64,000 nucleotides of DNA, from NCBI GenBank assembly GCA_040879985.1, contig JBBDJH010000001.1, forward strand, positions 124,001 to 188,000, given 5' to 3'. The translations under genes and the position numbers were made by a program. Shown here piece by piece: positions 43,693-51,912 of the stretch. This stretch comes from VRUE01 sp040879985. Lineage in GTDB: Bacteria > Actinomycetota > Thermoleophilia > Solirubrobacterales > 70-9. Every line of letters begins with the position of its first letter. Position 1 is the first letter of the stretch. The notes under the pieces were generated by a model. The model saw only the letters and a program-made list of their open reading frames with translations, was not told the origin of the DNA and ran no database searches.

Positions 43693-43827
43693 CTATCGCG
43701 CGCGGCGCAGCAGGCCACGCCGCACCGCGACCGCGAAGTCGATCGCGAAGGCGAGGCCGCGGCCGAGCGGCCCGGTCACCAGCCAGGCCCTGAGCCGGCC
43801 CAGGGGGTCAAGGCGCCTACTCCTCAT
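43693..43827 (-). CDS. 44-residue basic protein between speE-like gene and tig
   Basis: MRSRRLDPLGRLRAWLVTGP, then LGRGLAFAIDFAVAVRRGLLRRAR and TAG. One amphipathic or membrane helix flanked by Arg clusters. ATG 43827 overlaps the upstream stop by 11 nt, implying coupling. It ends 14 bp before tig. Function unknown; the overlap and basic ends argue it is translated. Confidence 0.55.
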   Translation of the reverse strand: MRSRRLDPLGRLRAWLVTGPLGRGLAFAIDFAVAVRRGLLRRAR

Positions 43828-45319
43828 TGGCGTATTCCAGCAGCGAGGAGTCGACCAGCCACTCGACCGGGGCGTGGTCGTCGCTGTAGATCTCGCCGCC
43901 GGGCAGCCGCGGCGCCAGCCGCGCGGCGGCCGCGCGGGCCGGCGCCCGCAGCTGCGCCGGCAGGGTCGCCGCGGCGGCGCCCAGGCGGGCGGCCGCGAGC
44001 GGCCCCTCCCCTGCGATCAGCAGCGTGTTGGTCGGCTCGAGCGGGTCGCGCAGGACGCGCGCGAAGGCGGTCGCCATCGTCCTGCTCAGCACCCGCTCGA
44101 GCTCGTCGCTGCCCTCGGGGTGGCCGACGTTGACGATCACGACCCCGCCCGGGGCGAGGCGGTCCCGGGCCAGCTCGAAGAACTCGCGGCTGGTCAGGTA
44201 GAAGGGGATGTAGGGCTGGCGGTAGGCGTCGACCATGATCGCGTCGTAGCCGCCCGCCGAGCGCTCGAGCCACGGTCGCGCGTCCTCGGCGAAGACGCGC
44301 ATGCGCGGGTTGCGCAGATCGAGGTAGCGGCGGCCCAGCTCGGTCAGCTCGCCGTCGATCTCGACCGCGTCGACCTCGGTGCGGGGGAAGTAGCGGCCGA
44401 AGGCGCGCGCGACCGTGCCGCCGGCGTTGCCGAGGATCGCGATCCGCCGCGGCGGCTCCGCCCGCGCGGCGAAGGGCAGGTAGAGGTGACCGTCCCAGTA
44501 GTCGCCGGTCAGGTAGCTGCCGGGGCGGTAGAGCGAGTGGACCGCCTGGCCCTCGTTGAGCTCGAGGACCCGCGAGCCGTCGTCGCGTTCGACCACGCGC
44601 GCGTACTGGTGCGCGGTCTCGTCCTCGTAGAGCACCGTGCCGGTGTCGGCCGCCTTGATCGTGCCGACCGGCGCCGAGATCGCCAGCGCCAGGCCGACCG
44701 GCAGCAGGGCGAAGCGCCAGCCGAGGCCGGCGGTGGCGACCAGCGCCAGGGCGAAGGCGAAGACGAGGAAGGTGCGCTGCGTGCCGAGCAGGGGGATCAG
44801 CAGCAGGGCCGAGGCCATCGTGCCCAGCAGCGAGCCGGCCGTGGAGATCGCGTAGAGCCTCCCCACCACCTCGCCGGAGCGGTCGAGGTCGCCGACCGCG
44901 AGCCGCACCGCCCAGGGCGACGCGGCGCCGAGCAGGGTGACCGGGACCGCGACGAGGACGAGCACGCCGAACAGCGAGCCGGCGAAGCCGCCGACCGAGA
45001 CCGTCTCGAAGGCGTCGACCGAGAAGCTCAGGAAGGGGCGGGAGAGGAAGGGGATCGCCGCGATCAGCAGCGACGCGACCAGCACGACCAGGCAGAGGCC
45101 GCGCAGGTGCGGGTGGCGGTCGGCGAAGCGGCCACCGAACCAGTAGCCGACCGAGAGGGCGACGAGGACGACGCCGATCGTGTTCGCCCAGACGATCGTC
45201 GAGGCGCCGAAGTAGGGCGCCAGCAGGCGCGCCGCGGCGATCTCGGCGCCGAGGCTGGAGGTGCCGACGACGAAGACCAGCAGCGGCAGCAGCCGGCGCT
45301 CAAACGCGGTCAGGCTCAC
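43817..45319 (-). CDS. Membrane protein with spermidine-synthase-like domain
   Basis: 500 residues: six to seven membrane helices (1-230, beginning LLPLLVFVVGTSSLGAEIAAARLLAPYFG, the usual start of this fused class) and a soluble Rossmann methyltransferase-like domain (RRIAILGNAGGTVARAFGRYFP, VDAVEIDGELTELGRRY, DAIMVDAYRQPYIPFYL). True spermidine synthases have GGGDG at the SAM site; here it is G-N-A-G-G, so polyamine synthesis is doubtful. Overlaps ctaG by 20 nt. Role unknown. Confidence 0.8.
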   Translation of the reverse strand: MSLTAFERRLLPLLVFVVGTSSLGAEIAAARLLAPYFGASTIVWANTIGVVLVALSVGYWFGGRFADRHPHLRGLCLVVLVASLLIAAIPFLSRPFLSFSVDAFETVSVGGFAGSLFGVLVLVAVPVTLLGAASPWAVRLAVGDLDRSGEVVGRLYAISTAGSLLGTMASALLLIPLLGTQRTFLVFAFALALVATAGLGWRFALLPVGLALAISAPVGTIKAADTGTVLYEDETAHQYARVVERDDGSRVLELNEGQAVHSLYRPGSYLTGDYWDGHLYLPFAARAEPPRRIAILGNAGGTVARAFGRYFPRTEVDAVEIDGELTELGRRYLDLRNPRMRVFAEDARPWLERSAGGYDAIMVDAYRQPYIPFYLTSREFFELARDRLAPGGVVIVNVGHPEGSDELERVLSRTMATAFARVLRDPLEPTNTLLIAGEGPLAAARLGAAAATLPAQLRAPARAAAARLAPRLPGGEIYSDDHAPVEWLVDSSLLEYANEE

Positions 45320-46214
45320 GCTCTTCCCCGGCGGCGCCGAGCCGCTGCTCGAGCAGGGCGCCGTGGCCGGCGGCGACGGCGCGCTGAGCGCGGCGCTCGT
45401 CGAGCTCCACCCCCCGCTCGCGCGCGAGGTCGAGCAGGTTCTGCTTTTCGGTCCCTTCGCGGGCGACTTCGAAGAAGACCCAGGCCAGCACGCCGAGGGC
45501 GAGGAAGGTGCCCTCGATCATCATGATCACCCCGGCGGTGCTCTGGTCGGCGATCGGGGCGATGCCCCAGTATCGCTCGCCGGGCGCGTAGATCGGGTAG
45601 AGCACCGTCCCCGACCACATCAGCACGTTGCCGAGGATCGCCCCGGTGAAGCGCACGGCGATCACGTAGCCGACCTTCCAGCCGGCCGTGAACCAGTGCG
45701 GCTTGGGCAGCGGGCCGAATACCGACATCCACATCAGCGCGCCGAAGAAGAGGAAGGCGCTGTGCTCGAGCGCGTGCACCGGCGCCGCGCCGTGGGCGGC
45801 CTGGTAGAGGGCGGGGATGTGCCAGACGAAGAGGTTGATCGCCCAGAGCGGGAAGGCGACGAGCGGGTGGGCGAGGACCTGCAGGCGGTTGAACAGGCGG
45901 ATCGCCAGCAGCGGCTGCAGCAGCGAGCGGGTCAGGCCGAGCACGAGCAGCAGCGCGGCGATGTCGCCGATCAGCAGGTGCTCGCCCATGTGGGCCAGGA
46001 CCAGCTCCTCGGAGATGTGGCCGATCGGGCTGAACAGGGCGACCGCGATCGTCGCCAGGCCGGCGCCGAAGCAGAGCTGCCGCCAGAGCGGCAGCGGCCG
46101 GCCGGCCCAGGAGAGGACCATCGCGCGGTGCCAGTAGAGGATGCCCGCGACGGTGATCGGGAACACCTCCAGCGGCACGAAGGTGGCGGCGACGTGGGCG
46201 GTGGTGGGGCTCAC
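45300..46214 (-). CDS. ctaG: Cytochrome c oxidase assembly protein CtaG (caa3 type)
   Basis: 304 residues, about seven helices. Conserved His/Glu: LVLAHMGEHLLIGDIAALLL, NLFVWHIPALYQAA, HALEHSAFLFFGALMW. These proteins are thought to help copper delivery to oxidase. A charged C-terminal tail of about 60 residues follows. GTG start at 46214 is 20 bp from the divergent GH15 start. Confidence 0.88.
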   Translation of the reverse strand: MSPTTAHVAATFVPLEVFPITVAGILYWHRAMVLSWAGRPLPLWRQLCFGAGLATIAVALFSPIGHISEELVLAHMGEHLLIGDIAALLLVLGLTRSLLQPLLAIRLFNRLQVLAHPLVAFPLWAINLFVWHIPALYQAAHGAAPVHALEHSAFLFFGALMWMSVFGPLPKPHWFTAGWKVGYVIAVRFTGAILGNVLMWSGTVLYPIYAPGERYWGIAPIADQSTAGVIMMIEGTFLALGVLAWVFFEVAREGTEKQNLLDLARERGVELDERRAQRAVAAGHGALLEQRLGAAGEEREPDRV

Positions 46215-46234
46215 AGTGGTAGCTTGGCAGCCCC

Positions 46235-48133
46235 GTGAGCGCCGGTCCGAACCGCTTCCCGCCGATCGGCAGCTACGGCTTCCTCTCCGACTGCCACACC
46301 AGCGCCCTGGTCTCCTACGACGGCGCGGTCGAGTGGCTCTGCCTGCCCCGCTTCGACTCGCCCAGCGCCTTCGCCGCGCTGCTCGACCGCGGCGCCGGCC
46401 ACTTCAAGCTGAAGCCGCACGGCGTCGTCGTGCCGATCAGCCGCCGCTACGAGCCGGGGACGCTGGTGATCGAGACGACCTGGGTGACCGAGACCGGCTG
46501 GGTCGTCGTCCACGACGCGCTGACGATCGGCGACTGGGTCGAGCAGGAAGGCCCGGGGTCGCGGCCGCGCACCGAGCACGAGTCCGACCACTCGCTGCTG
46601 CGCACGATGACCTGCATCGACGGCGAGGTCGAGATGGCGATGGAGTGCCTGCCGCGCTTCGCCTACGGCGCCGAGGCAGCCGCCTGGAGCGGCGGCGAGC
46701 TGGGCGAGGCGAGCGCCCGCGGCGGCGCGGGGGTCGAGCTGCAGCTGACCAGCGACATGGAGCTCTCGATCGCCGACGGGGCTGCGCGCGGCACGATCCG
46801 GCTGCGCGAGGGCGAGACCGGCTTCTGCGCGGTCACCTGGGGCGACGGCGACCTGGGCGGCCCGCGCAGCGGCCCCGAGGCGCTCGAGCGGCTCGACTCG
46901 ACCGAAGACTTCTGGCGCAAGTGGCTGCGCGACGGCAACTTCCCCGACCACCCCTGGCGCGTCCATCTGCAGCGCTCGGCGCTGGTCCTGAAGGGGTTGA
47001 CCTACGCGCCGACCGGCGCGATCCTCGCCGCGCCGACGACCTCGCTGCCGGAGACCCCCGGCGGCGAACGCAACTGGGACTACCGCTTCAGCTGGATCCG
47101 CGACTCGACCTTCAGCCTCTGGGCGCTGCACACGCTCGGCTTCGACCAGGAGGCGCGCGACTTCATGCGCTTCATCGTCAACATCTGCCGCAAGGACCCC
47201 GACCTGCAGATCATGTACGGGATCGGCGGCGAGAAGGAGTTGACCGAGAGCACGCTCGACCACCTCGAAGGCTACGGCGGGGCGCGGCCGGTGCGGATCG
47301 GCAACGGCGCCTTCGACCAGCGCCAGAACGACGTCTGGGGCGCCCTGCTCGACTCGATCTACCTGCACGAGAAGGCCCTGCGCGGCACCGGGACGCGGTC
47401 CGACCGGGCGCTGATCCGCGCCCAGGTCGAAGCGGCGATCGAGGCCTGGCCCCACCCCGACCAGGGGATCTGGGAGTCGCGCGGCGAGCCGCAGCACTAC
47501 GTCTCCTCGAAGCTGATGATCTGGGTCGCGGTCGACCGCGGCGTGCGGCTCGCCCGCAGCATCGGCGTCGACGACGTGGCCGAGCAGTGGGAAGAGGTCG
47601 CCGGGCGGATCCACGCCGAGATCCTCGAGCGCGGCGTCCGCGACGGGATCTTCCGCCAGCACTACGAGACCGACGCGCTCGACGCCTCGACGCTGCTGAT
47701 CCCGCTGCTGCGCTTCCTCCCCCCCGACGACCCGCGGGTGCGCGCCACCGTCGATGCGATCGCCGCCGAGCTGACCGAACACGGCCTCGTCCTGCGCTAC
47801 AAGGTCGAGGAGACCGACGACGGGCTCAGCGGCGAGGAGGGCACCTTCCTGATCTGCTCCTTCTGGCTGGTCTCGGCGCTCTCGGAGATCGGCGAGGCCG
47901 AGCGGGCCCGACAGCTCTGCGAGCGGCTGCTCGAGTCGGCCGGCTGGCTCGACCTCTTCGCCGAGGAGCTCGATGCGCCCAGCGGCCGCCACCTGGGCAA
48001 CTTCCCGCAGGCCTTCACCCACCTTGCCCTGATCAACGCCGTCTCGCACGTGATCGCCGACGAGCAGCGCCGCGACGGCGGCGTCACCGCGGTATTCAGC
48101 GAAATGGGCGGCGTGCGCGAGGGGAACGCCTGA
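46235..48133 (+). CDS. GH15 family glycoside hydrolase (trehalase/glucoamylase type)
   Basis: 632 residues, no signal peptide. N-terminal beta-sandwich starts PPIGSYGFLSDCHTSALVSYDG and EWLCLPRFDSPSAFAALLD; the (alpha/alpha)6 barrel has NWDYRFSWIRDSTFSLWAL and GIWESRGEPQHYVSSKLM with a general-acid Glu, and FSE near the end is not resolved. Family members split trehalose or alpha-glucans inside the cell. GTG start at 46235; stand-alone on plus. Confidence 0.88.
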   Translation: MSAGPNRFPPIGSYGFLSDCHTSALVSYDGAVEWLCLPRFDSPSAFAALLDRGAGHFKLKPHGVVVPISRRYEPGTLVIETTWVTETGWVVVHDALTIGDWVEQEGPGSRPRTEHESDHSLLRTMTCIDGEVEMAMECLPRFAYGAEAAAWSGGELGEASARGGAGVELQLTSDMELSIADGAARGTIRLREGETGFCAVTWGDGDLGGPRSGPEALERLDSTEDFWRKWLRDGNFPDHPWRVHLQRSALVLKGLTYAPTGAILAAPTTSLPETPGGERNWDYRFSWIRDSTFSLWALHTLGFDQEARDFMRFIVNICRKDPDLQIMYGIGGEKELTESTLDHLEGYGGARPVRIGNGAFDQRQNDVWGALLDSIYLHEKALRGTGTRSDRALIRAQVEAAIEAWPHPDQGIWESRGEPQHYVSSKLMIWVAVDRGVRLARSIGVDDVAEQWEEVAGRIHAEILERGVRDGIFRQHYETDALDASTLLIPLLRFLPPDDPRVRATVDAIAAELTEHGLVLRYKVEETDDGLSGEEGTFLICSFWLVSALSEIGEAERARQLCERLLESAGWLDLFAEELDAPSGRHLGNFPQAFTHLALINAVSHVIADEQRRDGGVTAVFSEMGGVREGNA

Positions 48134-48210
48134 CCGCTGCGCGAGCGCCTGCACAGAAATCTTAAGTCTTACAGACAGAACAATTAGGTTTGCTCTATTC
48201 TCCTTCTGGG

Positions 48211-48513
48211 ATGGCGAAGGCAGAGGATGCCCGGAAGCACCGCGAACGGCAATGGCGGCGCCGCCGCGCGCTGATGTCGCATCCGCTGCGGCGGCGGATC
48301 TGCCGTCTGCTGCTCGACGGCAGGGAGACGGGCGCGGACGAGGTCGCCGCCGAGCTGGAGGAGTCCGCCGACAAGATCGCCTACCACCTTCGCCTCCTGT
48401 TCAGGCGCGAAGTGCTCGAGGCCGTGCCGAAATGCCGCCCCGCCCCGCCCTGCTTCCGCTGGTCGCCAGAGGCGCAGTGGGCTCGCAAATTGCTCGATGA
48501 AAGCGATCGGTAG
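48211..48513 (+). CDS. ArsR-like winged-helix regulator
   Basis: 100 residues (ATG 48211). RRRALMSHPLRRRICRLLLDGRETGADEVAAELEESADKIAYHLRLLFRR is a winged-helix DNA-binding core with the ArsR-type start (HPLRxxI). Two Cys (KCRPAPPC) near the end could bind metal. An AT-rich stretch (48158-48200) upstream probably carries its promoter. A second small helix-turn-helix gene follows after 61 bp. Confidence 0.75.
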   Translation: MAKAEDARKHRERQWRRRRALMSHPLRRRICRLLLDGRETGADEVAAELEESADKIAYHLRLLFRREVLEAVPKCRPAPPCFRWSPEAQWARKLLDESDR

Positions 48514-48574
48514 AACCGGGAATACGGCACAGGGGGGGAGAGATCGGCGCCCTGTGCCCTTAGAGAGGAAGGCA

Positions 48575-48844
48575 ATGGACGACATGGACGAGATCCGGAC
48601 CCCGGCCAGCGAAGACACGGCCATCGAGGCGGCGGTGCTGCGGCACCTGCTGGCGCTCCACCCGACCCTGCTCACGCTCGAGGAGCTGGACCGCGAGATC
48701 GTCGGCGAGGCGGCCGGCTTCGCCGAGAAGGACGCGGTCGAGCGCGCCGTCGGGCAGCTCGCCGCGGCAGGGCTCGCGCATTGCGGCGGCGACATCGTCC
48801 GCCCCACTCGCGCGGCCCTGCGCCTCGACGAGCTGTTCGAATAG
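48575..48844 (+). CDS. Small winged-helix-like protein
   Basis: 89 residues from ATG 48575 (MDDMDEIRTPASED), with GAGAGGAA just upstream. AVLRHLLALHPTLLTLEELDREI and KDAVERAVGQLAAAGLAHCGGD suggest a winged helix of the kind found in regulatory proteins, without recognition to a named family. It follows the ArsR-like gene and converges on the sulfatase gene, 3 bp away. Confidence 0.65.
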   Translation: MDDMDEIRTPASEDTAIEAAVLRHLLALHPTLLTLEELDREIVGEAAGFAEKDAVERAVGQLAAAGLAHCGGDIVRPTRAALRLDELFE

Positions 48845-48847
48845 GCC

Positions 48848-50443
48848 CTACAACGGCCGCAGGCGGGTCTTTTCGACCCGGGCGAGCTTGCGTTTTAGGC
48901 GTTTGAATTCGCGCTCCTGCGTGGCCGTGCGCTCGTGGCCGGGAAAGGCGATGTTGCGCTTCTCCAGCGGGTCGCGCTTGAGGTCGTACATCTCCCACTG
49001 CTGCGGCTTGCGGCCTTTGGCGTCGTAGTACCTGGCCAGCTTCCAGCGCCCTTCGCGGATGCTGACGATGTGGTTCGGCGCTTTCGGGTAGGGGCCGTGG
49101 GCCTGGCCCGACTGGTAGTCGTCGTAGGTGAAGACGACGTAGTCCTGGGCGGCGCGGTTCGAGTTCGGGCGCAGGACCAGCTTCGAGTAGTCGACCCCCT
49201 GCCACTCGGCCCGGGCGCTGGGCGGCGCCGCCGCGAGGCTCGCCAGGGTCGGCAGGAAGTCGACGTGGGAGACCAGTGCGTCGGTCCTGGCCGGCTTGGG
49301 GAAGAGCTTCGGGTTCGAGTAGACGAGCGGCACCCGCGTCGCCTCCTCGTAGAAGTTGAAGTTCTTCTGGCGCAGGCCGCCGTGGGCCAGCCCCAGCTCG
49401 CCGTGGTCGGCGGTGCGCACGACCAGCGTGTTGTCGAAGAGGCCGGTCTCTTCGAGCTTGTCGAGGACGTTGACCAGATAGCTGTCCGAGGAGCGGATCA
49501 GGTTGCCGTAGAAGTTCAGGTAGTTGCGCCGCTGCGCGGCGTTCTGCGGCTTGCCGGTGAGGTTGAAGATGCGCAGGAATTCGGCCTGCACCGAGGGCTT
49601 GGTCGAGAGATCCTCGTTCCAGGTCGCCGGCTCGCGGATGCTGCCGCCGAGCCAGGAGTCGTCGTAGCCGGCTTCTTCGAAGGTCTTGCTCGGGTAGAAG
49701 AGGACGTCGTGCGGGTTGACCACCGAGATCACCATGAAGAAGGGCTGGTCCTGGGCGGCGTTGGAGCCGAGGTATTGGAGCGCCCCTTCGGCGACCCCGG
49801 CGCCGGTCGAGTCGATGAAGCGGCCGTCGTTGTCGACGAAGCCGCCGCCGGCCTCGGGGACGGTCTGGTTGGCGCCGGCGTCGGGCGGGTTCCAGCGTGA
49901 GAAGCCGTACTTTTCGAGATCGGCGGGGACGGCTTCGCCGGGCGTGGCCGGTTTCGAGCAGTGCCACTTGCCCTTGTAGATGACGTTGTAACCGGCCGCT
50001 TTCATCACCGTGGCGAGGTTCGCCAGGTCGGTCGGCAGCTCGACCTGCGGGTTCTTCGGCGGTTCCATTTCTTCCTCGAGCGTGTACTTGACGCCGTGCT
50101 GGGCGGGGAAGTAGCCGCTCATCAGGGTCGAGCGGGCGGGCGAGCACATGCAGGCGTTGGTGAAGGCGCGTTCGAAGCTGAGGCCGTAGCGCCGCAGCCG
50201 CCGCATCCCCGGCAGGTTCTGGCGCAGCCAGTTCGGCGGGAAGTGCTGCAGCGCCCGTTCCTGATCGGTGAGGAAGAGGACGATGTTCATCCCGGCGACG
50301 TTGCGCCGCTTGCCTTTGGCGGCGCCGAGCGCCTGCTCGACGCCGACTCCCTGGGCGAGCAGCGCCGCGGCGGCGGCGCTGGCGCCGGACCCGATCAGCT
50401 CCTTGCGGGTCAGGCCCCCCTCGCGCTTCTCGGTTCGGCTCAT
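48848..50443 (-). CDS. Exported sulfatase (formylglycine type)
   Basis: 531 residues. NIVLFLTDQERALQHFPPNW (metal Asp), the modification motif C-S-P-A-R at residues 100-104 where the Cys becomes formylglycine, GKWHCSK, and TADHGELGLAHGG. The N-terminus has a twin-arginine-like string T-R-K-E-L-I before a hydrophobic stretch, so Tat export is possible. It hydrolyses a sulfate ester of unknown substrate. ATG 50443 overlaps the beta-propeller stop (ATGA), and a SUMF1-fold gene lies upstream. Confidence 0.88.
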   Translation of the reverse strand: MSRTEKREGGLTRKELIGSGASAAAAALLAQGVGVEQALGAAKGKRRNVAGMNIVLFLTDQERALQHFPPNWLRQNLPGMRRLRRYGLSFERAFTNACMCSPARSTLMSGYFPAQHGVKYTLEEEMEPPKNPQVELPTDLANLATVMKAAGYNVIYKGKWHCSKPATPGEAVPADLEKYGFSRWNPPDAGANQTVPEAGGGFVDNDGRFIDSTGAGVAEGALQYLGSNAAQDQPFFMVISVVNPHDVLFYPSKTFEEAGYDDSWLGGSIREPATWNEDLSTKPSVQAEFLRIFNLTGKPQNAAQRRNYLNFYGNLIRSSDSYLVNVLDKLEETGLFDNTLVVRTADHGELGLAHGGLRQKNFNFYEEATRVPLVYSNPKLFPKPARTDALVSHVDFLPTLASLAAAPPSARAEWQGVDYSKLVLRPNSNRAAQDYVVFTYDDYQSGQAHGPYPKAPNHIVSIREGRWKLARYYDAKGRKPQQWEMYDLKRDPLEKRNIAFPGHERTATQEREFKRLKRKLARVEKTRLRPL

Positions 50444-51873
50444 CGGTTCCTCCGCAAGATGTCGACGGCATTGCTGGCAAACGAGGTCGAGTAGAGGTGG
50501 CGGCCATCGGGGCTGAGCGCGATCGAGCTGACCCCGCGCAGCGCCCGTGCCCGCGTGCAGCCGGGCACCGAGCGCGGCGCGAGGCAGCCGGCGCGGCCCG
50601 GCTTCTGCGCCAGCCTGCCGGTCCGGCGGCCACGGTCGAGCACGGCGATCGCGCCGGTCGCGAAGGCCGCCACGTAGACGTTCTTCCCGTCGGGCGATAC
50701 TGCGAGCCCCTCGGGTGCGCTCAGTGCCCGCCCGAACGAGCAGCCGACGGCGCGCAGCCAGACCAGGCAACCGGCGGTGCCGCCGAGTTGGGAGATCCCG
50801 CCGCCGGGGCCCGCGCGGGAGAACGAGGTGACGCTGTTGCTCAGCAGCGAGGTCACGTAGACGTTGCCCCTGGGGCCGGTCGCGACCGCGTTGGCACCGC
50901 CGAGCTGGACGCCAGGCGCGCAGCCGGCGAGGGCGGCGTCGACGATGCAGCCGCTGCCGTCGGTCGCCTGGCTGAGCGCGCCGGTGGATCTGTCCCGCGC
51001 CAGCACGGCGACCGCGTTGGAGACGGCGCCGGCGACGTAGACCAGCGAGCCGCCGGGGGCGATCGCCATCCCCTCCGGCGACTTCAGCGCGATGCCGGGC
51101 GCGCAGCCTTCGATCGCTTCGGCGATGCAGCCCGCAACGCCGCCCGGCTGGGTGAGCGCGCCGCTCGCCGGGTGGCGACTGAAAACCGCCACGGCGTTGC
51201 CGAAGAACGAGCCGACGTAGACGTTCCTGCCGTCCGGGCTGACGACGACCACATCGGGGCCGGCCAGGGCGCGGCCGAGGGCGCAGTTGGGAATCGGCAG
51301 GCCCGAGATGCAGCCGGCCCCGGCGGGCAGCTGGCTGAGCGCGCCGCTCGCGCGGTTGCGGCGGAAGACGCTGACCGTGTTGCTCGCCCGCGAGGTCGCG
51401 TAGACGTTGCGGCCGTCGGGGCTGACCGCGACCGAGTTGGGGCCGTCGAGCCCGACCGCTTTCGCGCAGCCGGCGGCGCCTTTGGCGGCGATGCACCCGG
51501 CGGCGCCCTTTGGCTGCGTGAGCGCGCCGCTGCGCGGGTTGCGCCGGAAAGTTGCGATCGCGTCGCTGCGCAGGGCGGCGACGTAGACGTTCCTGCCGTC
51601 AGGGCTGAGCGCGATCGCGCGCGAGCCCATGAACGATCCCGGGCCCTTGAGAGCGCGCGCCGTGCCGCAGCGGCGAGTCGGGGTCGAGCGGTCGACCAGG
51701 CAACCGCGAGCGCCGGGCAGCTGCGTCAGCGTGCCGGGCTTCGCCGCATCGCGATCGGCCCGCTGCTTCGCCGGCGCACTCGCCGCGCTCGCCGGCAGGG
51801 CCAGCAGGGCCAGCGCCGCCAGGGCGACGGCTGCGCCGGGGACGAGAGGCGGTCTCTGCAGGTAGCGGCGCAC
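50440..51873 (-). CDS. Exported seven-bladed beta-propeller (YVTN/lactonase-like)
   Basis: 477 residues with a signal peptide (AAVALAALALLALPASAASA). Seven copies of the S-P-D-G-R-N-V-Y-V motif (weaker in blades four and five) at about 60-residue spacing make a seven-bladed propeller. Each blade also has a G-C-[IL] ... C pair, so disulfides in most blades are likely outside the cell. No catalytic motif is visible; it may bind ligand or the sulfatase, whose gene starts within its stop codon. GTG start. Confidence 0.85.
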   Translation of the reverse strand: MRRYLQRPPLVPGAAVALAALALLALPASAASAPAKQRADRDAAKPGTLTQLPGARGCLVDRSTPTRRCGTARALKGPGSFMGSRAIALSPDGRNVYVAALRSDAIATFRRNPRSGALTQPKGAAGCIAAKGAAGCAKAVGLDGPNSVAVSPDGRNVYATSRASNTVSVFRRNRASGALSQLPAGAGCISGLPIPNCALGRALAGPDVVVVSPDGRNVYVGSFFGNAVAVFSRHPASGALTQPGGVAGCIAEAIEGCAPGIALKSPEGMAIAPGGSLVYVAGAVSNAVAVLARDRSTGALSQATDGSGCIVDAALAGCAPGVQLGGANAVATGPRGNVYVTSLLSNSVTSFSRAGPGGGISQLGGTAGCLVWLRAVGCSFGRALSAPEGLAVSPDGKNVYVAAFATGAIAVLDRGRRTGRLAQKPGRAGCLAPRSVPGCTRARALRGVSSIALSPDGRHLYSTSFASNAVDILRRNR

Positions 51874-51912
51874 GCGCGGCGAGCGTAATCGGCTCCCCGG
51901 ACAAGGCCGCGA

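Noticed and set aside
46212..46240. GCTCAC/GTGAGC inverted repeat between ctaG and GH15 as an operator
   Set aside because: It is only the two identical start contexts (GTG AGC) facing each other; a 6-bp match is not convincing.
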